Shown: positions 10,471-17,998 of the stretch, in pieces | How the letters are laid out: the number at the start of each line of letters is the position of its first letter | Position numbering within the stretch: position 1 is the stretch's first letter | NCBI GenBank assembly: GCA_963708855.1 | Contig: CAVPUM010000027.1 | Coordinates: forward strand, 1 to 64,000 | Length of the DNA stretch: 64,000 bases | Origin: CAIWHR01 sp963708855 | Lineage (GTDB): Bacteria; Pseudomonadota; Gammaproteobacteria; Burkholderiales; Casimicrobiaceae | Direction: 5' to 3' | Notes under the pieces: model-generated | What the model was told of the DNA's origin: nothing | The model's database searches: none | The model's input: only the letters and a program-made list of their open reading frames with translations | Made by a program: the position numbers and the translations under genes

Positions 10471-11234
10471 GCGCCTGGGCGCGCCTCGACGCCGAACTCG
10501 ATGCGTGGCGGGAAGACGGCCGGCGTGCCGATCTCTGGTGCCGTGACGACGATGCGTGCCGCGATTCGCCCGCGCTCGACCGGTTGCTCGAACGCGCGCG
10601 CGACGCGGGGGTTCCCGTCGCGCTCGCCGTCATCCCGGCGCTGGTGGACCCGGGCCTCGTCGATGTGGCGGCGCGAGCCCCCTTCGTGACGGTCGTCCAG
10701 CACGGCTACGCGCATCGCAACCACGCGCCGCCGGGCGTGCGCAACTGGGAACTCGGCATCCACCGACCGGTTGCCCAGACACTGGCCGAGCTGGTGACCG
10801 GGCGCGTGGACCTCGCGACGAGCTTCGGCCGGCAATTCAGGGGCGTTTTGGTCCCACCCTGGAATCGCATCGACCCGCTCGTGGTCGAGCGATTGCCCGA
10901 AGCCGGGTTTGCCGGCTTGTCGACCTTCGGGTCGCGCGCGGGGCGGCATCCGGTTCCTGGTCTGGTGCAGTGCAACACGCACGTCGATCTGATCGCCTGG
11001 CGGCGTGAGCGCGCTTTCATCGGCGTTGACGCCGCCATCGATCGCCTGGTCCAGAACCTCGAGTCGCGGCGCACGGGAATCATCGATCCGGCGGAACCGA
11101 CCGGAATACTCACCCACCACCTCGATCTCGATGCCGCGGCCTGGCAATTTCTCGCCGATCTCTTCGCACGCACCCGCAATCACGGCGCCACAACGTGGCT
11201 CGATGTCGATGCCGTATTCGGCATCGCGGCGTAG
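10467..11234 (+). CDS. NodB-like polysaccharide deacetylase family protein
   Basis: This 255-aa protein fits the polysaccharide deacetylase (CE4/NodB) fold. The metal and catalytic positions appear as LWCRDDDAC (Asp pair), QHGYAHRNH (His-X4-His type), GVLVPPWNRIDP (the RxP-like loop) and a late His in ILTHHLDLD. The GTG start overlaps the previous stop by four bases. No signal peptide is visible, so it probably works in the cytosol on a lipid-linked or nucleotide-linked sugar, unlike secreted deacetylases. It ends the first + strand block of the glycan cluster and converges on the methyltransferase-like gene. Confidence 0.75.
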   Translation: MSAWARLDAELDAWREDGRRADLWCRDDDACRDSPALDRLLERARDAGVPVALAVIPALVDPGLVDVAARAPFVTVVQHGYAHRNHAPPGVRNWELGIHRPVAQTLAELVTGRVDLATSFGRQFRGVLVPPWNRIDPLVVERLPEAGFAGLSTFGSRAGRHPVPGLVQCNTHVDLIAWRRERAFIGVDAAIDRLVQNLESRRTGIIDPAEPTGILTHHLDLDAAAWQFLADLFARTRNHGATTWLDVDAVFGIAA

Positions 11235-11243
11235 GGGCAGGCC

Positions 11244-11921
11244 CTATTTTTCGCCGATCAGCATGAAGCGGACGTAGCGCCGCATCTTCCGTTCGCCGGC
11301 AAAGAGCACGTCGCGCATCGGCGCCTGCGTCCTGAAGGCCGCGAGATCGGGAACGCAGTTCACATGCTGCGCGCACGCGAAATAGTCGTTCGATTGGAGC
11401 ACGAGGCGCTTGCCCGGCGGAATGCGTTCGTACCAGCGGTCGAACGCGGCGAGATGCTCGCAGCTCGTGTTGATGACGAGATCGTCAGGCTGCGTGCCCG
11501 GCCGGCCGGTGCCGGGGCGCGCATAGTCGACTTCCAGCATGTCGGCCGTCGTTGCCGCGAAGCGGCCGGCACGCACGTGCGTGGCATTGAGCGACTCGGC
11601 GATCGCAGCGCAGCGCGGGTCGATGTCGATGCTGACCACCCTGCCGATCGAGAAGCGCCGGTCATGCAGCAGGACCGCCCCCAGCACGCCGAACCACCCG
11701 CCGAGAATCGTGACGTTGCCGAGATCGGAGCCGACGGCGCCGAGCAACGATTCGGCGAGCCACATCTTGCTCGCCATCTGGTTCTTGTTGAGCGCGCTGC
11801 CGATGTCCGGCTCGTCGAACTTCGAGATCGTCGTCAGGACATCGCGCTGCAGGGCGCTGCCGGTGTAGATGGCCAGCCCCTCGATGATGTCGCGGTAGAA
11901 CTCGTCTCTTGCGCTCGTCAC
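11244..11921 (-). CDS. Class I SAM-methyltransferase-like protein
   Basis: This 225-aa protein has a Rossmann-like centre: VTILGGWFGVLGAVLL takes the place of motif I, followed by VVSIDIDPRCAAIAESL with the acidic residue that would bind SAM ribose. Later segments are INTSCEHLAAFDRWYERIP and VLQSNDYFACAQHVNCV. I do not recognise a characterised member. The GGWFG form of motif I is unusual, so methyltransferase activity is an inference from fold. It is transcribed opposite to its neighbours, ends 9 bases from the deacetylase stop, and shares a 239-base divergent promoter region with the cyclic-nucleotide-binding gene. Confidence 0.6.
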   Translation of the reverse strand: MTSARDEFYRDIIEGLAIYTGSALQRDVLTTISKFDEPDIGSALNKNQMASKMWLAESLLGAVGSDLGNVTILGGWFGVLGAVLLHDRRFSIGRVVSIDIDPRCAAIAESLNATHVRAGRFAATTADMLEVDYARPGTGRPGTQPDDLVINTSCEHLAAFDRWYERIPPGKRLVLQSNDYFACAQHVNCVPDLAAFRTQAPMRDVLFAGERKMRRYVRFMLIGEK

Positions 11922-12160
11922 GGCGATCTCCTTGCGGGCCGGAGGGGCATGCGGCGTCCTTCATCTCTGCCCCGGGGACCGCGGCCCGGACACCACTGCA
12001 GGAGCCGCGCGCCGGCCGCGGCCGGCGCGCGTAGCGGATCCTCGCATGGCCAAGCATAGCAGCCGTCAGGCGGGGTGTCGGGACAGCCACCTTTCCTCCC
12101 GTCGGGCTATGTCGTATTCTGTCGGCGAAATGTCGTTCGGCCTGGCCACGGAGACTGTGA

Positions 12161-12670
12161 GTGGATGTCTTTCAGGAAGCCGAGATGCTGCGGAAGGTGC
12201 CCTTCTTCGGGGGGCTCGATCCGGCCAGGCTCAAGCTTCTGGCGTTCACCAGCCGCGCCTTGCGCTTCGCGCCCGGCGAGGACCTCATGCGCGAGGGGGA
12301 TCCGGCGGACAGTGCCTACGTGATCATCGAAGGCGACGTGGAGATCGTCGGCAAGACGCCCACCGGAGAGTTCGTCATCGGCGTGCTCGGCCGCAACTCG
12401 CTGATCGGCGAAATGGGTGTCATAACGAACGCGCCGCGTGGGACCACGGTGCGGGCGAAGGGGGAGGTGCGGGCGTTGCGCATTGCGGGGGACGTCTTCC
12501 TGCGTCTGCTGACCGACAACCCCGGCTGCGCGCTGCACGTGATGCGCGACCTGAGCGGCCGGGTCAACGCGGGCAATGCCCGCCTCGCCGCCGCGTTGCG
12601 CGAAATGGAAGCGCTGAAGCGGCAGCTGCGGGACACCAATGAAGCCTCGCGCGGCGGCGCTCCCGCGTGA
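12161..12670 (+). CDS. Stand-alone cyclic-nucleotide-binding domain protein
   Basis: This 169-aa protein is essentially one cNMP-binding beta-barrel. FFGGLDPARLKLLAF starts the domain, and FAPGEDLMREGDPADSAYVI leads to the phosphate-binding cassette LIGEMGVITNAPRGTTV, whose Glu and Arg are retained. A short helical tail (ALREMEALKRQLRD) follows. There is no helix-turn-helix, so it is not a CRP-type regulator; it may regulate a partner protein. The start is GTG 12161. Lying 1.2 kb from a membrane cyclase, it is a natural receptor for that enzyme's product, which is inferred from proximity. Confidence 0.85.
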   Translation: MDVFQEAEMLRKVPFFGGLDPARLKLLAFTSRALRFAPGEDLMREGDPADSAYVIIEGDVEIVGKTPTGEFVIGVLGRNSLIGEMGVITNAPRGTTVRAKGEVRALRIAGDVFLRLLTDNPGCALHVMRDLSGRVNAGNARLAAALREMEALKRQLRDTNEASRGGAPA

Positions 12671-12713
12671 TCCGCGGCCCGATGTCCCTGGGCCCCGCTC
12701 CGATCAACCCGGC

Positions 12714-13397
12714 ATGGATACGCGAACGATGATCGCCGTCGACGTCGGGGCAAGCCGCTTCGCGGATCTGTGGCGCCGTCGCGTGGTTTCGCCGCCGTCG
12801 CCGGATGGCGCCACCGTCTATGCCGAGCTTTACCGCCGGTACACCGCGCCCTACCGCCGTTACCACAATCTCGGTCACATAGAGGATTGCCTTCGCCTGG
12901 CCGACGAGGTGGCGCCGTTGCTCATCGATCGCGATGCCGTGGAGTTCGGGTTGTGGTTTCACGACGCCGTGTACGACATCGGTGTCACGACCAACGAATG
13001 GCGCAGCGCCGAGCTGTTTCTGGAGGTGTCCGCCGGGGCGCCGTTCGTGTTTCGCAATCGTGTCTGCGGTCACATCCTGGCGACGCGCCATATGGAGACG
13101 GCGCGCGGCAACGACCGGTGTTTCATCGTCGACATCGACCTTTCCGGCTTCGGCGCCCCGTGGGAGGAGTTCATGCGCAACGGGGCGCTGTTGCGCGAGG
13201 AGTCGTCCGAACAGCCCGATGACCGGTACCACGCGGGCCAGGTCATCTTCCTGAGCGCCCTGCAGAGGCGGCGCCACTTCTTCCGCACCGAGTACTTCCG
13301 CGAGCGGTACGAGACGATCGCGCGCGCGAACCTGGACAGGCTGCTCGCTGAACTGCAAACGATGGGTCACGGAGCCGCTTCGCGGCCGACCTTGTAG
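12714..13397 (+). CDS. HD-domain predicted metal-dependent phosphohydrolase (COG4339 type)
   Basis: This 227-aa protein carries the HD-superfamily pattern of COG4339: YHNLGHIEDCLRLADE near residue 45, then the metal pair in GLWFHDAVYD and TTNEWRSAELF. A later segment reads HILATRHMET and ends with DIDLSGFGAPWEEF. Members lack an established substrate. The start is ATG 12714, which follows the cyclic-nucleotide-binding gene by 43 bases on the same strand, so the two are probably co-transcribed. The 3' end overlaps the convergent cyclase gene by 31 bases. A role in nucleotide turnover would fit the setting but is only inference. Confidence 0.75.
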   Translation: MDTRTMIAVDVGASRFADLWRRRVVSPPSPDGATVYAELYRRYTAPYRRYHNLGHIEDCLRLADEVAPLLIDRDAVEFGLWFHDAVYDIGVTTNEWRSAELFLEVSAGAPFVFRNRVCGHILATRHMETARGNDRCFIVDIDLSGFGAPWEEFMRNGALLREESSEQPDDRYHAGQVIFLSALQRRRHFFRTEYFRERYETIARANLDRLLAELQTMGHGAASRPTL

Positions 13398-14716
13398 ATG
13401 CGCGTCGGGGTCGTCCGCCCTCGAACGAGCGCTTCGTCCAGCAATTCGAACGCGAACCGCTGTGCCCCGGCATGGTCCCGGGTCGACGCGGAGACGATGA
13501 TCGACGTGGCGTAAGTCTTGTTCAGGGCCTCGAGCCGGGCCGCGATGTTGACCTCGTCGCCGATCACCGTGTAGCCGAGCCGGTCGGGTGTGCCGATGAG
13601 CCCGTGAATGACGACGCCCGTGTTGATGCCGATGCGCGCCCGCAGGGCGAGCCCCTCGCCAAACGTTTGCTCCTGCAGCAGCGCCTGGATGTCGAGGGCC
13701 GCGCGGACAGCATTCGCCGCATGGTCGGTATTGATCCGCGGCGCGTTGAAGGTGGCGAGAACGGCGTCGCCCTGGAATTGCGTGATGACGCCATCGTGCC
13801 GCGAGATGGGTTCGGCAACCGCCGCGTAGAACGCATTGAGCGTGCGCACGAGGTCCTGCGGCGCGAGGCGCTCCGACAGCGAGGTGAAGCCTTCGAGGTC
13901 GAGAAAGAGCACCGTGGCCTCGCGTGGCTCGCCCGATCCGACCTGCACGCCGTCGGCGGAGGTCTTGATCAGGTTGGCGACCTCCGCCGGGACGAAGCGC
14001 GCGAGGTCCTGGTTGCTCTCGCTCTCGGTGACGGCGTAGGTGAGCAGGCGCCGGTTGCGCATGATGGCGAAGCCGAGGATGGCGGTCACGACGAGAATCG
14101 CGATGACCTTGTCGACCTCGGCGCCGATCAGGACGCTGTTCGAGGTCATGTAGCGGACGTAGTCGCGCGTGATCATGCTGTCGCGCGGGTCGATCGTGAT
14201 CACGTACAGCACGAGCACCATCCAGCCGCCCGCGGCAATGAGGCCCGCGGTCACGACCTTGCGGGCGTCGAAATTGAGCGTGCGGAGCGCGATGAAGATG
14301 AACACGTAGAGCAGGGTGGGCGCCTTGAGATAGAACGACGGCGGCTGCTGGTACTGCAGGTGAAAGCTCCAGATCAGGCCGACGAGCAGCGTCATGTCGA
14401 TGGCGATGGACAGGTAGCGCAGCCACTCCGGCAGGCGATGGAGGTAGGCGAGCGTGAGGCGCACCAGCGTGAACGCGAGATAGGCGGCGAGGACCCAGGG
14501 GACGGGCCGGAACGGCGCCGCTTCGCTGAAGGTTTTCGGCGCCACCAGATAGACCATGGAGAATCCCAGGACAACCGCCAGCTGGACCCAGCCCACCAGG
14601 ATCTCGCTGGCCTCCTCCTGCGCACGGACACGCGCTCCTATCCGCGCGGGAAGCTCCACTCGGCGCTTCGAGCGGCCGAGCCGGCTCATCCGCGGAATCG
14701 TCAATGTCTGGGCCAT
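13367..14716 (-). CDS. Membrane class III adenylate/guanylate cyclase
   Basis: This 449-aa protein starts at ATG 14716 (MAQTLTIPRMSR). About six membrane segments span roughly residues 45-230, including VQLAVVLGFSMVYLVA, WVLAAYLAFTLVRL, IDMTLLVGLIWSF, LLYVFIFIALRTL, AAGGWMVLVLYVI and VIAILVVTAILGFAI. A linker beginning SESNQDLARFVPAEV leads to the cyclase domain: LFLDLEGFTSL and FQGDAVLATFN supply the metal aspartates, and IGDEVNIAARLE the catalytic Asn and Arg. The residue before GDA is Gln, so nucleotide specificity is uncertain. The gene is convergent with the HD protein and lies beside the cyclic-nucleotide-binding gene. Confidence 0.9.
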   Translation of the reverse strand: MAQTLTIPRMSRLGRSKRRVELPARIGARVRAQEEASEILVGWVQLAVVLGFSMVYLVAPKTFSEAAPFRPVPWVLAAYLAFTLVRLTLAYLHRLPEWLRYLSIAIDMTLLVGLIWSFHLQYQQPPSFYLKAPTLLYVFIFIALRTLNFDARKVVTAGLIAAGGWMVLVLYVITIDPRDSMITRDYVRYMTSNSVLIGAEVDKVIAILVVTAILGFAIMRNRRLLTYAVTESESNQDLARFVPAEVANLIKTSADGVQVGSGEPREATVLFLDLEGFTSLSERLAPQDLVRTLNAFYAAVAEPISRHDGVITQFQGDAVLATFNAPRINTDHAANAVRAALDIQALLQEQTFGEGLALRARIGINTGVVIHGLIGTPDRLGYTVIGDEVNIAARLEALNKTYATSIIVSASTRDHAGAQRFAFELLDEALVRGRTTPTRIYKVGREAAP

Positions 14717-14794
14717 CGGGGCTGCCTCTCGCCGGTGAAATCGCCACGAAATCGCGCTGGACGACGAAATCAGTCGCCGCGCGGGCAACGGACC

Positions 14795-15415
14795 TTACGT
14801 TGCGTCGATGCCGGGTCTGCCGACGAGCGGCACATTGCACTCGAGGACCGAGATCCGTCCGCGAACGTCGACGTCGAACCGGTGCAGCGCGGCATTCTGC
14901 AGCCGGGCCGGGGGCTTGCACGTCATGTCCCAGCCGGTGGCCGCGGCAAGCACGGCCCGCAACACGCCATTGTGCGTGACGGCCACCACGGGCTCACCAC
15001 GCGTCGCGACTTCCCGGAGCCAGCGCACGATCCGGTCGCGCACTTCGCGCGGGCTCTCGCCTCCGGGTGGCCGAAAATCCATTCCGGCCGCCTCGTTCCT
15101 CGCGAACGTGTCCCCGAAGCGCTGCCTCAGCTCGTCCAGACCGTACCCTTCCCAGTCGCCCCAGTCCATCTCGATCAGCGAAGGCTCGATGCGCGGCGCC
15201 GCGCCCGACAGGATCTCCGCGGTTTCGGCCGCCCGTCGCAGCGGGCTCGAATGCCACTGCACCGCGCCGGTCGCGGCGACGGCCAGCTCGGAGGGCAGGC
15301 GCCAGGTGCGAACTTCGGCTCGCCCGTGCTCGCTCAACGGAATGTCGCGGCGGCCCTGCATGCGACGTTGCTCGTTCCATGCCGTGCTGCCATGACGGAG
15401 CAAGGCAACGATCAT
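14795..15415 (-). CDS. Histidine phosphatase family protein (phosphoglycerate mutase-like)
   Basis: This 206-aa protein has the phosphohistidine motif LLRHGSTAWNE at the N-terminus, SSPLRRAAETAEIL, the acid residue region EMDWGDWEGYGLDEL, and the second catalytic histidine in VAVTHNGVLRAVLA. It resembles the cobalamin-phosphatase/alpha-ribazole branch of the family as much as true mutases. The ATG at 15415 overlaps the glycosyltransferase stop (ATGA), so it is translated with the two GT4 genes. A sugar-phosphate or lipid-phosphate substrate is likely from context. Confidence 0.85.
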   Translation of the reverse strand: MIVALLRHGSTAWNEQRRMQGRRDIPLSEHGRAEVRTWRLPSELAVAATGAVQWHSSPLRRAAETAEILSGAAPRIEPSLIEMDWGDWEGYGLDELRQRFGDTFARNEAAGMDFRPPGGESPREVRDRIVRWLREVATRGEPVVAVTHNGVLRAVLAAATGWDMTCKPPARLQNAALHRFDVDVRGRISVLECNVPLVGRPGIDAT

Positions 15416-16575
15416 CGCGCAACGCCTGGAATGGCACCGGTGCGCACGCGCAGCGCATGCCGGGCCGAAACGTTGCGCAGCACGGCATCGATCCTTGCGG
15501 CCGCAATCGGCAAGTCGTGTTCCGCACGGACGTACGCGGGCGCCGCCTGGGCCATCCGTTGCCGCAACCTGGCATCGGTCAGCAGCCGGCCCGTCGCGGC
15601 GGCAAAGGCCTCGACGTCGCCCACCGGGACCAGCAGGCCCGTGCGACCGGAGCACACTACGGCGCCGACGCCACCACCGTTTCCGGCAACCACCGGCAAG
15701 CCGCAGGCCTGCGCCTCGATGAAGGCCATGCCGAAGGCCTCGTCGATCGCGGGCCAGACGAAGACATCGCTGGCGCGCAACCACGCGGCCACGCATGAGG
15801 CGGCCTGGAAACCGACAAACCGCACCTGGCCCCGATCGAACTGCGCGAACGCAGCCTCGACCTCACTGCGCGCGGGGCCATCGCCCACGATCACGAGCTC
15901 ACAGACGACGGGCGGAATGCGCGCCAGCGCCGCGGCCAGCAATCGGTACGAGGCGAGCTTGGCTCCCGGCCGCATCATGGCCACGGTGATCAATCGCACG
16001 CATGCGCTGCGTTCGGGCACCCCGGAAATGCCTTCCATCGCCGGACGTGTGAACGCGGCAAGGTCGAGGAATGGCGGCACATAGGCATCCGCGTTCGCGT
16101 TGCCGCGGACCCGGCGAATCCCGGCGAGGTCGACCGGGTTGAGCGAGATCGTCGCGGCGGCCGCCGCGATCGCGGCCACCGATGCCTGATGGCCGATCGC
16201 CCAGGCCCCATCGCGCTGCTTGCCGGCGTAGGACGCCTCGGCAATCACGTAAGGGATGTCCAGCGCGAGGCTTACCGCGGGACCCAGCCAATCGGGGGCC
16301 TTGTGGTAGACGTGATAGGTAAACCAGATTTCGGGGCGAGCGATCGCGTTTCGATAGCGAGCGACGAGGCGCCGGGCAAGACGGCCGCCCACCTCGCGCA
16401 GGCGCGCCTGCCTGGCCGCATCGCCCGCGCCGTCATAGCTGCGAAAACGCGAAGCGACGAACGCCTCGTGGCCGCTCGCCCGAAGGGCCTTCAGCAGCAT
16501 CCGCGCGAGTTGCCGATCGCCCGAGGGGACCGCGTGATCCGCCGGCTTCAGCGGCGCGTAGAAGGCGACTCTCAT
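15412..16575 (-). CDS. GT4 family glycosyltransferase
   Basis: This 387-aa GT-B enzyme starts MRVAFYAPLKPADHAVPSGDR, typical of GT4 N-termini. The donor-binding half has LVIVGDGPARSEV, then DVFVWPAIDEAFGMAFIEAQ, the EX7E-type motif, followed by GLPVVAGNGGGVGAVV. ATG 16573-16575 is favoured over the GTG one codon upstream; it overlaps the upstream stop. It is the second gene of a three-gene minus-strand operon (GT4, GT4, histidine phosphatase) with overlapping ends throughout. The sugar is unknown. Confidence 0.88.
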   Translation of the reverse strand: MRVAFYAPLKPADHAVPSGDRQLARMLLKALRASGHEAFVASRFRSYDGAGDAARQARLREVGGRLARRLVARYRNAIARPEIWFTYHVYHKAPDWLGPAVSLALDIPYVIAEASYAGKQRDGAWAIGHQASVAAIAAAAATISLNPVDLAGIRRVRGNANADAYVPPFLDLAAFTRPAMEGISGVPERSACVRLITVAMMRPGAKLASYRLLAAALARIPPVVCELVIVGDGPARSEVEAAFAQFDRGQVRFVGFQAASCVAAWLRASDVFVWPAIDEAFGMAFIEAQACGLPVVAGNGGGVGAVVCSGRTGLLVPVGDVEAFAAATGRLLTDARLRQRMAQAAPAYVRAEHDLPIAAARIDAVLRNVSARHALRVRTGAIPGVAR

Positions 16576-17825
16576 CACGCAGCGGGCCGCGCGGCGAGCC
16601 TCGCGGCGAGCCGGTCGGCACCGGCATCCAGCGAAAAGACTTCCGTTGCGCGGACGTAGCCGGCCTCGCCAAGGCGCAGTCGTAGCGCAGGATCAGCGAT
16701 CAGCCGTGTCAGCGCATCGGCGAGGGGAGCAATGGCGCGGGGCTCGACCAGGAGTCCGGTGACGCCGTCCTGGATCAGCTCCGGGATGCCGGAAACGCGG
16801 GTCGACACGCACGCGAGCTTCTGGCTTTGTGCCTCCAGCAGTACGTTGGGGAGCCCGTCGCGGTCGCCGTCGGCGGAAACGCGGCAAGGCAGCGCGAAGA
16901 TGTCGGCCGCGCGATAGGCGGCAAGCACCGCGGCCTGCGCTTGCGGGCCGCGCCATTCGATGCGCTCGGCGATGCCGAGACTTCGAGCCGTGTCCTCGAG
17001 CTTGCGCAGCAGCGGGCCGCCGCCGATATGGACGAGCCGCCAATGTCGCCCGGGCGGGGTCCGCGCCAGCGCGGCCAGGAGATCGTCGAACCCCTTCTTG
17101 TCGACCGCACGGCCCACCGCGAGAATTCCGACCGGCTGATCGGGATCGGTGCCGTCGCCGCTGCCATGCGCGACCGGTGAAGGGGCAAACCTGCCGGTGT
17201 CGAGCCCGTGGTAGATCAGATCGACTTGACGGTCCGCGCTGGCGAGGCCGCGCAGATGGCGGGCGTTGACCTCCGTGCACGTGGTCATCCAGGTGCAGGC
17301 GGCGAGCTTTTCGCGCTTCTCCCATTCGGGCGTCGTCCAGATGTCCTTGGCATGCGCCGAGCAGCTCCACGGGAGTTCGCGCAGCAAGGCTGCGTACATC
17401 GTCACCGAGGCCGGCGTGTGCAGGAAGTGCGCATGCAGCTGGACGACATCGCGCGGCAATTCTGCAGCCAGCACGAACGCCTGTCCCAGGCGGCGGATGC
17501 GCGAACGCGTCGGGTCGCGCCGGAGGTCGCGCCACCACGCGGCGAGCGCAACAGGGTATCCGGGAAGGCGTCGGGCGGCGCGCCATGCGCGCCAGACGCG
17601 CACCGGCTCGTCATGCAGGTACTCGGGGAGGTAGACCACCGGTGCCCGGATCTCGGCATGGATCGGATGGGCCTCCGGGTCGGTGGGATGGCGCAGCGAG
17701 AACAGCGCCAGGACGACCCCGCGCGCCTCGAGCGCGTGCAGTTCCTGCGCAATGAAGGTTTCCGACAGGCGCGGATACCCCTTGAGGATCACTGCGATGA
17801 CACCGGCCGCGAGCGGACCATCCAT
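16575..17825 (-). CDS. GT4 family glycosyltransferase (colanic acid WcaL-like)
   Basis: This 416-aa GT-B enzyme opens with VIAVILKGYPRLSETFIAQE, a signature of the colanic acid/amylovoran-type GT4 group. It contains VQLHAHFLHTPASVTMYAA, ILAVGRAVDKKGFDDLLAAL (start of the donor domain) and the EX7E region DGLPNVLLEAQSQKLACV. It is first in the minus-strand operon and overlaps the next gene. The 173-base gap to the ABC gene on the other strand is the likely divergent promoter region. Its presence supports an exported or surface polysaccharide as the cluster's product. Confidence 0.88.
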   Translation of the reverse strand: MDGPLAAGVIAVILKGYPRLSETFIAQELHALEARGVVLALFSLRHPTDPEAHPIHAEIRAPVVYLPEYLHDEPVRVWRAWRAARRLPGYPVALAAWWRDLRRDPTRSRIRRLGQAFVLAAELPRDVVQLHAHFLHTPASVTMYAALLRELPWSCSAHAKDIWTTPEWEKREKLAACTWMTTCTEVNARHLRGLASADRQVDLIYHGLDTGRFAPSPVAHGSGDGTDPDQPVGILAVGRAVDKKGFDDLLAALARTPPGRHWRLVHIGGGPLLRKLEDTARSLGIAERIEWRGPQAQAAVLAAYRAADIFALPCRVSADGDRDGLPNVLLEAQSQKLACVSTRVSGIPELIQDGVTGLLVEPRAIAPLADALTRLIADPALRLRLGEAGYVRATEVFSLDAGADRLAARLAARPAA

Positions 17826-17998
17826 CCGGTTTCCGTTGCCTGATTCCGTGCCGCCGCGGATCCCTCGAGCCGGGAGCGCGTGCCGTGGCGAACCGCGCCG
17901 GGAGCGGCAGATGTTACCATCGCCCGGCCTCCGCGTGTGCTCGTGTCGCCCTCCGGCGATCGGCTGCCGCTCCGCGCCCGAGGGAGGCCTTGCGACGC

